Under the pieces are notes generated by a model. The model did not search any database and was not told the DNA's origin. It saw nothing but the letters and a program-made list of their open reading frames with translations. Below, piece by piece: positions 5,340 through 13,349 of a DNA stretch of 14,253 bases. Source of the DNA: Candidatus Zixiibacteriota bacterium (GTDB lineage: Bacteria > Zixibacteria > MSB-5A5 > SM1-73); assembly GCA_029933635.1 (NCBI GenBank), contig JAOZNS010000007.1:1-14253 (forward strand). The letters run 5' to 3'. The number at the start of each line of letters is the position of its first letter. Within the stretch, counting starts at the first letter, position 1. Both the position numbers and the translations under genes were made by a program.

Positions 5340-5972
5340 ATGAATATGAAAAATAAGGAGATCCTGGTGGTTCTGTCATCTCCCTCCGGGGGAGGGAAGA
5401 CCACCATCTGTGAGAAACTGCTCAAAAAGCATACCGACTTTTTTCGCTCCGTCTCCGCCACCACCAGGAAAAAAAGAAAGGGAGAGAAAGATGGTAAGGA
5501 CTACCTTTTTCTCAGCGAGGATGAATTTAAAAGTAGAATAAAAAGAAAAGAATTTGTTGAGTGGGCTTGGGTGCATGGCAAGCGATATGGAACGTTAAAG
5601 AAATTTGTCACTCAAGCAAAAAGGGAGGGCAAGGTAGCTCTGTTCGTGCTGGACGTGCAGGGCGGAATGGCTATGAAGAAAAAATACCCTCAAAGCGTTC
5701 TGATCTTTATTCTGCCTCCGTCCATGAAGGAGTTGAAAAAAAGACTGCTCAAACGAGGAACGGAAAAAAAAGAGGAGATGAAAGAAAGGCTTGAGACCGC
5801 ATTGAAGGAAATAGAGTTCTGGTCCAGGTATGATTATGTTGTGATAAACGAAAACTTAAATCAGACGGTCGATCTGGTAGAGAAGATCATCTGTTCAGAG
5901 AGACAAAGATCGACCCGGTTTGATTACCCCAGGTGGAAAAATAAAAATTCAAGCCAGAAATTAAAACCCTGA
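5340..5972 (+). CDS. gmk: Guanylate kinase
   Basis: Gmk phosphorylates GMP/dGMP with ATP in the cytoplasm for GTP and dGTP supply. The 210-residue product has the P-loop at 13-22 (SSPSGGGKTT; the first Gly of the usual GPSGxGKST is Ser), the GMP-binding SVSATTRKKRKGEKDGKDY (38-55), and WAWVHGKRYGT (75-85). It also has ALFVLDVQG for Mg/GMP handling, and the lid region RLLKRGTEKKEEMKERL. The C-terminal tail (about 187-210, rich in R, K and S) is longer than in E. coli and has no known motif. The ATG at 5340 has a GGGGA about 10 nt upstream; ATG 5346 is an alternative start. It follows the decayed yicC, keeping the common yicC-gmk-rpoZ order, though 252 bp now separate it from rpoZ. Confidence 0.95.
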   Translation: MNMKNKEILVVLSSPSGGGKTTICEKLLKKHTDFFRSVSATTRKKRKGEKDGKDYLFLSEDEFKSRIKRKEFVEWAWVHGKRYGTLKKFVTQAKREGKVALFVLDVQGGMAMKKKYPQSVLIFILPPSMKELKKRLLKRGTEKKEEMKERLETALKEIEFWSRYDYVVINENLNQTVDLVEKIICSERQRSTRFDYPRWKNKNSSQKLKP

Positions 5973-6224
5973 GCTAAGATCACCTTTCCCCATCATTCAT
6001 TGTTGAAAGGCACCACAAAAAATTGATACGGAATTGGTCTGAACTTTTAAGGAGAACTGGCTCCCCGGGTATACTGTGTTGCCAGCAAAATAACTTCCTC
6101 ATCTTCTCCCTCCAGAACCTATCTAAAAGGGGAGACGAGAGATTTGAAAGATCAGGCAAAGATTTTTCCAAGAAACATCGTTTAGTTTTTTTGCCAAACT
6201 GGTCGATATCAAAAGGAGGAACTG

Positions 6225-6452
6225 ATGGAATTAGAGGATATTGAAAAGCTGGATAAAAGGTGTAAAAACAGATATGAGGCGGTGCTTCTGGTAGCCAAGC
6301 ATGCCAGAAGATTGAACCTGGAAAGATTAAGAGAAAAATCTGAGGGGGAGGAATTGGAGCCTTCTGAGGAGAAACAGACAAAGGTGGTGACTCAAGCTCT
6401 GAAGGACGTATTGGAGGGAAAGGTCGAGTTCGAACGAGTGAAGAAAGGTTAG
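6225..6452 (+). CDS. rpoZ: DNA-directed RNA polymerase omega subunit
   Basis: The omega subunit (75 residues here, slightly short for the family) binds beta' and helps RNA polymerase assembly. The signature is the N-terminal DIEKLDKRCKNRYEAVLLVAKHARRLN, which matches the omega pattern of a conserved helix with NRYE..L.AA.RAR.L. The C-terminal VVTQALKDVLEGKVEFE is also typical. An excellent AAGGAGG ribosome-binding site (6213-6219) lies 5 nt before the ATG and fixes the start. It lies after gmk, the expected place, and 58 bp before topA. The 252-bp gap between gmk and rpoZ shows no coding frame I can support. Confidence 0.92.
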   Translation: MELEDIEKLDKRCKNRYEAVLLVAKHARRLNLERLREKSEGEELEPSEEKQTKVVTQALKDVLEGKVEFERVKKG

Positions 6453-6510
6453 GGGGAAACTTAAACCCAATCCCTCGGGCAAAGCCTCAAATTCAAGATA
6501 AGGAGCTATC

Positions 6511-8754
6511 TTGGGCGAAAAAAATCTGATAATAGTTGAGTCTCCTGCCAAGACAAAGCCGTTGAAAAAATTTTTGGGAGAAAGGTTTATGGTGGAGGCA
6601 TCTGTGGGGCACGTGAAGGATCTTCCCGAGCGGAGCTTAGGGGTGGAGATAAAAAACGACTTTACGCCTCACTATCAGATAATAAAGGGTAAAAAGAAGA
6701 TACTGGATCAACTTAAAGCCCGATCGGAGAAAGCTGATGCGGTCTATTTGGCGCCCGATCCGGATCGAGAGGGTGAAGCTATCGCCTGGCACATTGCCCA
6801 GGAGATCAAAAAGATCAATCCAAAAATCTTTCGAGCCTCCTTTAATGAGATCACCAAGCAAGCAGTGCTCAAGGGAATAGAGCAGGCAGGCGAAATCGAC
6901 ATGAATAAGGTTAATGCCCAGCAGGCGCGCAGGATTTTAGATCGGCTGGTGGGTTACAAGATTTCGCCCCTTCTGTGGAAAACTTTGTATAGGGGTTTGA
7001 GCGCTGGAAGGGTGCAATCGGTGGCTTTGCGGATCATCTGCGAAAGAGAGGAGGCTATCCGTAACTTCGTCCCTCAGGAATACTGGAGCGTGACCGCCAT
7101 ATTGGAGACTGAGGATAAAAAGTCTTTTTCTGCCAAGCTGGTCAAAATCGATGGAAAAGATTTCAAGATATCCGACCAGAAGGAGGTAGAAGGAATCTGT
7201 TCAGACATCAAGGGTAAAAGATTTTTGGTGGTAAAAGTTGTCCAGGAGAAAAAAAGGCGTCATCCTTCCCCACCCTATATAACCAGCACACTTCAGCAGG
7301 ATGCGGCCCGGCGATTTTCATTTTCGGCTCAAAAGACCATGCAGATAGCTCAAAAGTTATATGAGGGGGTGGAGCTGGGGGAAAAAGGAGCGGTGGGTTT
7401 AATCACCTATATGCGCACCGACTCCTTCAGGATTGCGGAGGTGGCCCGGAAGGCGGCAACCCAACTCATCCGGGAAAATTACGGCAGAGAATATCTTCCC
7501 TCTAAACCCAGAGAATACAAATCCAAAAAAACCGCCCAAGAGGCTCATGAAGCTATAAGACCGACCTACGTCGAGTATCACCCGGATAAGATCAAAAAGT
7601 TTTTAAGCAAAGATCAATTTAAGCTCTATCAGCTGATCTGGAACAGGTTCATTGCCTCGCAGATGAGTTCGGCAGTATATAATTCCACCACGGTTCAGAT
7701 ACAGGCAGAAAAATATCTTTTCAAAGCCGCAAGCACTCAACTTCTCTTTGACGGATTTTTGAAAATCTATCAGGAGGCAAAGGAGGATAATTCAGAGGAG
7801 TCCGAAGAGACGAAGCTTCCAGCTTTGAAGGAGAATGAGCCTTTAAACCTTTTGAGGCTCGTCCCTGAACAGCACTTCACCAAGCCTCCTGCGCGATTCT
7901 CGGAGGCTTCCTTGATAAAGGAGCTGGAGGAGAACGGAATAGGTCGTCCCTCAACCTATGCTCAGATCGTTTCCACCATCAAACAAAGGAAATATGTGGA
8001 GCTGAAAAACAGAAAGCTTTTCCCCACGGAGCTGGGAAAGACGGTAAACCAGATCTTGGTGGAGAATTTTCCCCACCTCTTCGATGTAAAGTTCACCGCC
8101 AGCATGGAGGAGGAGCTGGACAAAATTGAGCTGGGCCAAGAGGTATGGGTTAAGGTGCTGAAGGATTTTTACGTTCCTTTTCAACAGAACTTAGAGGAGG
8201 TGGAGAACAATAAAAGTGTCCTCAAGAAGCTGACTCAACAAAAGACGGATCAGATCTGCGACCTATGTGGAAGCCCCATGATCATCCGATGGGGTAGGAA
8301 TGGAAGATTCTTAGCCTGCTCCGCCTTCCCCGAATGCAAAAACACCAAGCCTCTGCCCGGAGACGATAACGGAAAGCTTGTTTCTGATCAAAAGTGCGAT
8401 CTCTGCGAGGCTCCTATGATGATCAAAATTAGCCGATATGGTCGGTTCCTCTCCTGTTCCAGATACCCGGAGTGTAAATTTACCCGGCCCCTCTCCATCG
8501 GGGTCAGCTGTCCCCAGGAGAACTGTGATGGTTTCTTGATAGAGAGAAGGACAAAAAAGGGGAGGGTCTTTTTTGGGTGTTCCAATTATCCAAAATGTAA
8601 GTTTGCCACCTGGGATAAGCCGGTAAATCAGCCTTGTCCCAACTGCAATGCTGGATTTATGCTGGAGAAATCCTCCAAGGCTAAGGGAAGGTATTTAAAA
8701 TGTCCCAAATGTGGCTATGAGGTAATACAGCCGGTGGAAAAGTCGACAGATTAA
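6511..8754 (+). CDS. topA: DNA topoisomerase I (type IA) with four C-terminal zinc ribbons
   Basis: TopA relaxes negative supercoils by cutting and passing one DNA strand. The 747-residue product opens with the Toprim domain (IIVESPAKTK, Glu9; APDPDREGEAIAWH at 81-94). The active-site tyrosine is Tyr300 in GLITYMRTDS, and NGIGRPSTYA (475-484) is another family block. Four C-terminal topoisomerase zinc ribbons follow at about 583-609, 629-655, 667-696 and 709-734, each with paired cysteines. The last is a shorter CPNC/CPKC form. The start is TTG at 6511; AAGGAG (6500-6505) lies 5 nt upstream, and MGEKNLIIVESPAKT begins where the family begins, so the rare start codon is well supported. It is 58 bp after rpoZ and 68 bp before xerC. 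Confidence 0.97.
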   Translation: MGEKNLIIVESPAKTKPLKKFLGERFMVEASVGHVKDLPERSLGVEIKNDFTPHYQIIKGKKKILDQLKARSEKADAVYLAPDPDREGEAIAWHIAQEIKKINPKIFRASFNEITKQAVLKGIEQAGEIDMNKVNAQQARRILDRLVGYKISPLLWKTLYRGLSAGRVQSVALRIICEREEAIRNFVPQEYWSVTAILETEDKKSFSAKLVKIDGKDFKISDQKEVEGICSDIKGKRFLVVKVVQEKKRRHPSPPYITSTLQQDAARRFSFSAQKTMQIAQKLYEGVELGEKGAVGLITYMRTDSFRIAEVARKAATQLIRENYGREYLPSKPREYKSKKTAQEAHEAIRPTYVEYHPDKIKKFLSKDQFKLYQLIWNRFIASQMSSAVYNSTTVQIQAEKYLFKAASTQLLFDGFLKIYQEAKEDNSEESEETKLPALKENEPLNLLRLVPEQHFTKPPARFSEASLIKELEENGIGRPSTYAQIVSTIKQRKYVELKNRKLFPTELGKTVNQILVENFPHLFDVKFTASMEEELDKIELGQEVWVKVLKDFYVPFQQNLEEVENNKSVLKKLTQQKTDQICDLCGSPMIIRWGRNGRFLACSAFPECKNTKPLPGDDNGKLVSDQKCDLCEAPMMIKISRYGRFLSCSRYPECKFTRPLSIGVSCPQENCDGFLIERRTKKGRVFFGCSNYPKCKFATWDKPVNQPCPNCNAGFMLEKSSKAKGRYLKCPKCGYEVIQPVEKSTD

Positions 8755-8822
8755 GCTGACAAAACAGATATAAGATTTGCAAAAATTGCTCAAAATTTTT
8801 TAGCTCAAACCGGACAGGATTC

Positions 8823-9731
8823 ATGCAGGGGTTTGAAAGAGAGAAAAACAATTTTATTCAATATATCCAGAGGGAGAGAAACTTTTCGCCCAATACGGTC
8901 GCTTCATACGAGGATGCTCTCTCAGTCTTTGGTTATTTCCTGAAAAGGAGGGGGGTTGCACAGGACTTCCTTCACCAGCTCTCTCGACCGCTTCTTCGGG
9001 ATTTTTTGGTTTTTCTAAAAAGGAAGAATTTAAAGGAAAACACTATCGCTCATAGAGCCTTCGTTTTAAGATCATTTTTCAAGTATCTTCTAAGGAAGGG
9101 GAGGACCGAGATCGATTTGGGCTCATATCTGATAGGTCCTAAAAAAAGGAGGACCCTTCCTTCCTTTTTGACCATCTCGCAGATGGAGGATCTGCTCAAA
9201 CTCCCCTCCCGGGATGATGTCATCGGCTCCAGAGACTTAGCCATCTTGGAGCTTTTTTATAGCACGGGAATGCGCCTTTCGGAGCTTTCTGAACTCAAAC
9301 TATCCTCCATAGATTTCGATGGGGAGTTGATTCATGTGATGGGCAAAGGGAAAAAGGAGAGGATCGTTCCAGTTGGAGCCGAAGCGTTAAGCGCTTTGAA
9401 AAATTATTTAAAGCGGCGCAAACTTGCTTTTAGGGATTTATCGAAGGTGGAAGGTGAAGCGGTATTTTTAAATCGATCCGGCAGAAGACTTACCTCTCGC
9501 AGCATAGGTAGAATAGTGAAAAAGTATGCCCGAAAAGTCAGCGAGGAGAAAAAAGCCAGTCCCCATATGTTAAGGCACACCTTCGCCACGCATCTTTTAA
9601 ATGAGGGGGCAAATCTTTTAACCGTAAAGGAGCTTTTGGGACACCAAAGCCTTTCCACCACCCAGATTTATACCCATGTAACCACAGAAAGGCTGAAGAA
9701 GATATACAAGCAGGCGCATCCCAGAGCATAA
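8823..9731 (+). CDS. xerC: Tyrosine recombinase XerC/XerD family
   Basis: Xer recombinases resolve chromosome dimers at dif near cell division. The 302-residue product has the N-terminal SAM-like DNA-binding domain (about 5-95, with SPNTVASYEDAL and NTIAHRAFVLRSFFKYL). The catalytic domain follows. The whole catalytic set is visible: Arg151 (STGMRLSEL), Lys175 (GKGKKER), His248 and Arg251 (SPHMLRHTFATHLL), His274 (LLGHQSLSTTQ) and the nucleophile Tyr283 (IYTHV). It lies between topA and hslVU, the typical xerC/codV position in Firmicutes and related gene orders, although trmFO, often found between topA and xerC, is absent. XerD cannot be excluded by sequence alone, but the context favours XerC. 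The AGGA ribosome-binding site is close (3 nt) to the ATG. Confidence 0.93.
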   Translation: MQGFEREKNNFIQYIQRERNFSPNTVASYEDALSVFGYFLKRRGVAQDFLHQLSRPLLRDFLVFLKRKNLKENTIAHRAFVLRSFFKYLLRKGRTEIDLGSYLIGPKKRRTLPSFLTISQMEDLLKLPSRDDVIGSRDLAILELFYSTGMRLSELSELKLSSIDFDGELIHVMGKGKKERIVPVGAEALSALKNYLKRRKLAFRDLSKVEGEAVFLNRSGRRLTSRSIGRIVKKYARKVSEEKKASPHMLRHTFATHLLNEGANLLTVKELLGHQSLSTTQIYTHVTTERLKKIYKQAHPRA

Positions 9732-9774
9732 AATTAGAGATAAAAGAAGCTCAATCCATAAAAAAGAAAAGGAT

Positions 9775-10338
9775 ATGTATGTAATCGGCATATCTGGCAG
9801 TCCCCGCAAAGAAGGCAATACGTCAATCCTGGTAAAAGAAACACTCAAGTCAATAAAGGGGGAAAAGAGATTTATCCCCTTAGGTGATTTGAACATCAAT
9901 CCCTGCAAAAGCTGTGATAGATGCTGGAAGGAAAAGATAGAATGTGTAATAAAGGATGACATAAGGTGGATCTTAAGAGAACTTAAGCGCTGTGATGCCA
10001 TGATCCTCGGTTCTCCCTGCTATTTCAAATCCGTAAGTGCCCAATTGAAGATGCTTTTGGATAGAAGCGTTTCGCTTTACAGCGAAAAGAAAGGCTGTTT
10101 AACAAACAAGGTGGGGGCAGCGATAGTTACTCAGGATGTGGGTGGTTGGGGTGGAGCGCTGGTTGTGCAGACCATAAGAGACTTCTATGATACCCATAGA
10201 ATAGTTTATGCCGGTTCGGTAGTTGGTGTGGGTGGTGAAAAGATAGGACATGTGAAAAAAGATAAACCAGCTTTTGAAAGAGCCCGAAAGTTGGCTGGAA
10301 GAATCATGGAGTTGGTGAAATTGACAAAGAGGGGATAG
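9775..10338 (+). CDS. Iron-sulfur flavoprotein / NADPH-dependent FMN reductase family
   Basis: The 187-residue protein has a flavodoxin-like fold: YVIGISGSPRKEGNTS (2-17) is the FMN phosphate-binding loop, and ILGSPCYFKSVSAQLKMLLDR (77-97) is typical of the family. It has CKSCDRC plus a fourth Cys (Cys44, 47, 50 and 57; C-x2-C-x2-C-x6-C). This is the compact cluster motif that binds a [4Fe-4S] cluster in the archaeal and bacterial iron-sulfur flavoprotein (Isf) family. A role as a low-potential electron carrier, perhaps against oxidative stress in an anaerobe, is inferred from the family. It sits 43 bp after xerC and 126 bp before hslV, an insertion into a usually contiguous xerC-hslV-hslU order. 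The AAGG is almost touching the ATG, so the start is less certain. Confidence 0.85.
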   Translation: MYVIGISGSPRKEGNTSILVKETLKSIKGEKRFIPLGDLNINPCKSCDRCWKEKIECVIKDDIRWILRELKRCDAMILGSPCYFKSVSAQLKMLLDRSVSLYSEKKGCLTNKVGAAIVTQDVGGWGGALVVQTIRDFYDTHRIVYAGSVVGVGGEKIGHVKKDKPAFERARKLAGRIMELVKLTKRG

Positions 10339-10464
10339 AAGTCTGACTTTATCTTAAATCTATTAGCTTAAGGACAAAATCGCTTTACCGCGACTTTCTA
10401 TCATTGGTAAATTAACAGGGATGGATAGCAAAGTTCAAATCTGAAATTCGAGGACCAACTTAAA

Positions 10465-10995
10465 ATGATAAGAGGCACCACCATAATCGGATTAAGACAC
10501 AATGGCAGAGTTGCCATAGGGGCGGATGGTCAGGTGAGCTTGGAGGAGACCATCGTCAAACAGAATGCCAACAAGCTCCGTAAGTTATATAACGACAAAA
10601 TCTTAGCTGGCTTCGCCGGCACCTCCGCGGATGCCTTCACCCTGTTTGAAAGGTTCGAATCAAAAATTGAGGAATTCAGGGGAAATCTTCCTCGGGCAGC
10701 TGTGGAGTTGGCTAAGGACTGGAGGATGGATAAATATCTGCGGAGGTTGGAGGCACTTTTGGCTGTGCTGGATAAGGAACATGCCTTGATCATTTCAGGA
10801 AATGGAGACGTGATAGAGCCGGACGATGGGATCGTGGCAATAGGTTCAGGGGGTCCATATGCCTTAGCGGCTGCCCGCGCACTGATGGCTCATTCGAACC
10901 TGGATGCAAAGACCATAGTCAGAAAATCCATACAGATAGCCTCATCCATCTGCGTATATACCAACGAAAAGATTGTCTTATTAGAGCTTACGTGA
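10465..10995 (+). CDS. hslV: ATP-dependent protease proteolytic subunit HslV
   Basis: HslV forms the double-hexameric peptidase core of the HslVU protease. The 176-residue product starts MIRGTTIIGLRHNGRVAIGADGQVS. The N-terminal nucleophile Thr must be exposed, and here it is Thr5 after a 4-residue MIRG leader, compared with Thr2 in E. coli. The family blocks KLRKLY, GFAGTSADAFTLFERFE, LPRAAVELAKDWR and IVAIGSGGPYALAAARAL are all present. The ATG is about 10 nt after a GAGGA. hslU follows after an unusual 516-bp gap rather than directly. No missing residue is seen; identity is very secure. Confidence 0.96.
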   Translation: MIRGTTIIGLRHNGRVAIGADGQVSLEETIVKQNANKLRKLYNDKILAGFAGTSADAFTLFERFESKIEEFRGNLPRAAVELAKDWRMDKYLRRLEALLAVLDKEHALIISGNGDVIEPDDGIVAIGSGGPYALAAARALMAHSNLDAKTIVRKSIQIASSICVYTNEKIVLLELT

Positions 10996-11271
10996 CGAAA
11001 CCAACTAAGGGGTAAATTATTCTCTATTGGTCTCTCTATGTCCGAAGCTGAAACTCAAGCTAATGGAAAAATTCATCCTGCTTGTGTTAATTTACTGGTT
11101 TACTTATAGTTACATTAAGAAATGACGATTCTGAACCCAACCCACTTGGTAAAAGTCAAAGTTCACCGAGCTTCTCCAAAAGAGTTACAAGTGAACGATT
11201 TTGCGAGCATTCAGATGAATATCCACTGGATCCATAGGATTTGCAGAAACGAAAGTTTTGCTATTTCACCC

Positions 11272-11290
11272 CCTTTTTTTCCTAAAAAGG
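11272..11290. terminator. A/T-rich hairpin, weak terminator candidate
   Basis: CCTTTTT (11272-11278) pairs with AAAAAGG (11284-11290) over a 5-nt loop. It has no clean T-run directly after on the plus strand. It could end hslV transcription, but about 280 nt after the hslV stop is far. Confidence 0.25.
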
Positions 11291-11357
11291 AGAGGGAGGG
11301 TCCTCTATTTATGTTAACATCGCTAACTCCCCAAGCTTTTTTCCTTATAAAGAATCC

Positions 11358-11398
11358 CAGCGATTAAAATAGAGAAGGAGAAAATTTGATAATCGCTG
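11358..11398. promoter_or_regulatory. 9-bp inverted repeat enclosing a Shine-Dalgarno-like sequence
   Basis: CAGCGATTA (11358-11366) is perfectly complementary to TAATCGCTG (11390-11398), with 23 nt between, and AAGGAG lies within the loop. It may be an operator or an RNA stem-loop upstream of hslU. No T-tract follows, so it is not a terminator. Confidence 0.4.
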
Positions 11399-11433
11399 AA
11401 ACAATTAGGCATAAGATATAGAAGAAAAAAGAT

Positions 11434-11460
11434 TTGAAAAACTTAAAATTTTGTTATATT
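11434..11460 (+). promoter_or_regulatory. Candidate promoter upstream of hslU
   Basis: TTGAAA (11434-11439) and TATATT (11455-11460) are 15 bp apart. A TG sits one base before the -10, as in an extended -10 promoter. The short spacing lowers confidence. The position, about 50 bp before the hslU start, fits an independent hslU promoter. Confidence 0.4.
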
Positions 11461-11511
11461 GTTTTATTGGGAAAAAGAAGAAGATCACTTCAGAGAGGAG
11501 CGGAATAAGGG

Positions 11512-12981
11512 ATGAGTGAGGTAAAGAGTCCAACTGTTCCTGAGGTGAGAAAAACTGAACAAGGGGAGAAACCATTGGAAAAAGACTGGAAAAGGGAACT
11601 TACCCCCAAGGAGATCGTCAAGGAGCTGGATAGATATATCATCGGGCAGGATAAGGCTAAAAAATCGGTGGCTATAGCTTTACGAAACAGGTGGAGGAGG
11701 CAACAGGTGAAGGGGGATCTCAAGGAGGAGATCATGCCCAATAACATCATCATGATTGGTCCCACCGGTGTGGGGAAAACCGAGATTGCGCGCAGATTAG
11801 CCAATTTAGCCAATGCTCCCTTCATCAAGGTGGAAGCCTCCAAATATACTGAGGTGGGATATGTGGGAAGGGATGTGGAATCCATGGTAAGAGACCTTAC
11901 CGATTTGGCGGTCAGCATGGTGAAAAGGGAAAAGGCGGAGCAGGTGAGATCAAAAGCAGAAAGACAGGCGGAGGAGAAGATACTGGATTATCTTTTGCCG
12001 CCCAAGCCCCGACGCAAAAGAACAGATTTACATACACAAGAATATAATTTACCTTCCTTTTCCTTTCACGAATCGAACCCGGAGAGTTTGGAGGAAAAAT
12101 GGGAAAAAACCAGAGAAAAGTTAAGGGCTCAACTGCGTCAGGGAAAACTGAACAAAAGAACGATCGAGATCTCCGTGCCCAATGATAGATTTCCCATAAT
12201 TGAGGTCTTCTCTCCTCAGGGGATAGAGGAGCTGGGAGTCAACTTTCAGGAGATGTTCTCTGGCATGCTTCCCAAAAAGACCAAAAGGAGAAAGGTAACC
12301 ATAAAGGAGGCCCAAAGGATCCTAACCCAAGAGGAGATCGGAAAACTGGTAGATATGGAGGCGGTGATCTCCGAATCCATAGAAAGGGTGGAAAATTCCG
12401 GCATAATCTTCATCGACGAGATCGATAAGATAGCCGGGGAGAAGCCAAAGGAGGGACCGGATGTGTCCCGGGAAGGGGTTCAAAGGGATCTTTTGCCCAT
12501 AGTGGAGGGAACCAATGTAATGACCAAGTACGGGATGGTCAAAACCGATCATATTCTATTTATCGCCGCAGGTGCCTTTCATACCTCCAAACCTTCAGAT
12601 CTGATTCCGGAGATGCAAGGGAGGTTCCCCATTCGAGTGGAGCTGGATAGCTTAACCACAGAAGATTTCGTTCGCATCCTTACCGAGCCCAAAAATGCTC
12701 TAATCAAGCAATATATCGCCTTGATGCACACCGAAGGGGTGGAGCTATCTTTCACCGATGATGCCATCAGAGAGATCGCCCGAATAGCCAATCTGGTCAA
12801 CGAGCGAGCAGAAAACATCGGAGCCAGACGACTTCACACGGTGATGACCACACTTCTGGAGGATGTCATGTTCAGATTGCCGGATCTGAAGACCAAAAAG
12901 GTGAAGGTCACCAAGCAGATGGTGGAGAAAACTCTCAAAGATATAGTGGAGGATGAGGATTTAAGCCGATACATTTTATAG
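11512..12981 (+). CDS. hslU: ATP-dependent protease ATPase subunit HslU
   Basis: HslU is the AAA+ unfoldase that feeds HslV. The 489-residue product has a 25-residue charged N-terminal extension, then LTPKEIVKELDRYIIGQDKAKKSVAIAL. Walker A is GPTGVGKT (83-90), the pore loop is GYVG (116-119), and the I-domain lies about 110-245. Walker B is GIIFIDEID (297-305), and QGRFPIRVEL and ENIGARRLHTV carry the arginine finger and sensor-2 region. The C-terminus EDLSRYIL matches the tail that docks into HslV. AGGAG lies about 11 nt before the ATG at 11512, and GG bases immediately before the start may help. It is the last gene of the topA block and is followed by a strong hairpin at 13065. Confidence 0.97.
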   Translation: MSEVKSPTVPEVRKTEQGEKPLEKDWKRELTPKEIVKELDRYIIGQDKAKKSVAIALRNRWRRQQVKGDLKEEIMPNNIIMIGPTGVGKTEIARRLANLANAPFIKVEASKYTEVGYVGRDVESMVRDLTDLAVSMVKREKAEQVRSKAERQAEEKILDYLLPPKPRRKRTDLHTQEYNLPSFSFHESNPESLEEKWEKTREKLRAQLRQGKLNKRTIEISVPNDRFPIIEVFSPQGIEELGVNFQEMFSGMLPKKTKRRKVTIKEAQRILTQEEIGKLVDMEAVISESIERVENSGIIFIDEIDKIAGEKPKEGPDVSREGVQRDLLPIVEGTNVMTKYGMVKTDHILFIAAGAFHTSKPSDLIPEMQGRFPIRVELDSLTTEDFVRILTEPKNALIKQYIALMHTEGVELSFTDDAIREIARIANLVNERAENIGARRLHTVMTTLLEDVMFRLPDLKTKKVKVTKQMVEKTLKDIVEDEDLSRYIL

Positions 12982-13064
12982 GCTTCGGTCTTTAAGAAGA
13001 GAGAATGGTTTCGTTTTATATATGAGTATTTTTAAAAATATCCGATTCATACTTATGTTTTTCG

Positions 13065-13085
13065 GGGAGTCCCTTGGGGGCTCCC
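13065..13085 (+). terminator. Strong GC hairpin after hslU, terminator-like
   Basis: GGGAGTCCC (13065-13073) pairs with GGGGCTCCC (13077-13085) over a 3-nt TTG loop, with nine pairs including one G-T. ATAATAATTT follows rather than a clean T-run, so termination would be imperfect. An A/T palindrome (TATTTTTAAAAATA) lies just upstream near 13028-13041. Confidence 0.45.
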
Positions 13086-13141
13086 ATAATAATTTAGGCA
13101 ATAATCTGCGGATTTGAAGAGTTTGGGGTTACAGATTGGAG

Positions 13142-13330
13142 ATGGGTGAGGTCCTATCCGACAGGCTTCAGACTGCAATGAAGAAAGGCAAAAATTAACG
13201 AGAGAAGGTTCTGGATGTTGATCCTCCCATTCTTGAGGCATTCGTTGCCGAGGCTGGAGTTGAAGCACAATCAGTCGGATATGGGCGAAGCCCTATTGGA
13301 CAAACTCTTCTTTTATTTCAAAACGCTTGA
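13142..13330 (+). pseudogene. Small frame interrupted once by TAA
   Basis: From an ATG at 13142 the frame is open for 62 codons except for one TAA at codon 19 (13196-13198); it ends at a TGA at 13328. The downstream part reads REKVLDVDPPILEAF and then VAEAGVEAQSVGYGR, with codon usage that looks protein-like (many GNN codons). I recognise no family. A lost gene fragment is the simplest reading. The interrupting codon is UAA, the codon complementary to the UUA anticodon of the odd tRNA-Sec, but nothing at the site looks like a redox motif, and I see no SECIS-type hairpin right after it. Confidence 0.3.
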
Positions 13331-13349
13331 TTAAAGTAGGATTTTTGCT

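Larger units (their letters stand above)
10996..11511. other. Unusually long hslV-hslU spacer without a convincing gene
   Basis: The 516-bp gap separates two genes that are nearly always adjacent. Frames here are either shorter than 85 codons without family resemblance or lack a ribosome-binding site. It holds an A/T hairpin (11272-11290), a 9-bp inverted repeat enclosing AAGGAG (11358-11398) and a promoter-like pair (11434-11460). AAGGAG at 11375-11380 precedes a TTG and an 11-codon frame (11386-11421), which is too short to claim. hslU therefore probably has its own control. Confidence 0.55.

Noticed and set aside
5980..6381. 133-codon minus-strand frame between gmk and rpoZ
   Set aside because: It overlaps rpoZ on the opposite strand, is rich in Pro, Phe and Ser in a shadow-like way, and shows no family motif.
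8752..8960. Readthrough of the topA TAA, since the frame after it stays open for about 65 codons
   Set aside because: TopA is already complete with its fourth zinc ribbon. The extension overlaps xerC in another frame, shows no conserved motif, and its openness is explained by the xerC coding sequence.
11309..11325. Possible dif site (TTATGTTAAC-like) because an Xer gene is near
   Set aside because: Only one arm resembles the XerD half-site. No matching left arm or 6-nt centre is visible, and dif is normally near the terminus, not next to xerC.
11122..11367. 81-codon frame in the hslV-hslU spacer
   Set aside because: It has no ribosome-binding site, no family resemblance, a low-complexity region and overlap with a hairpin. 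It looks like chance.
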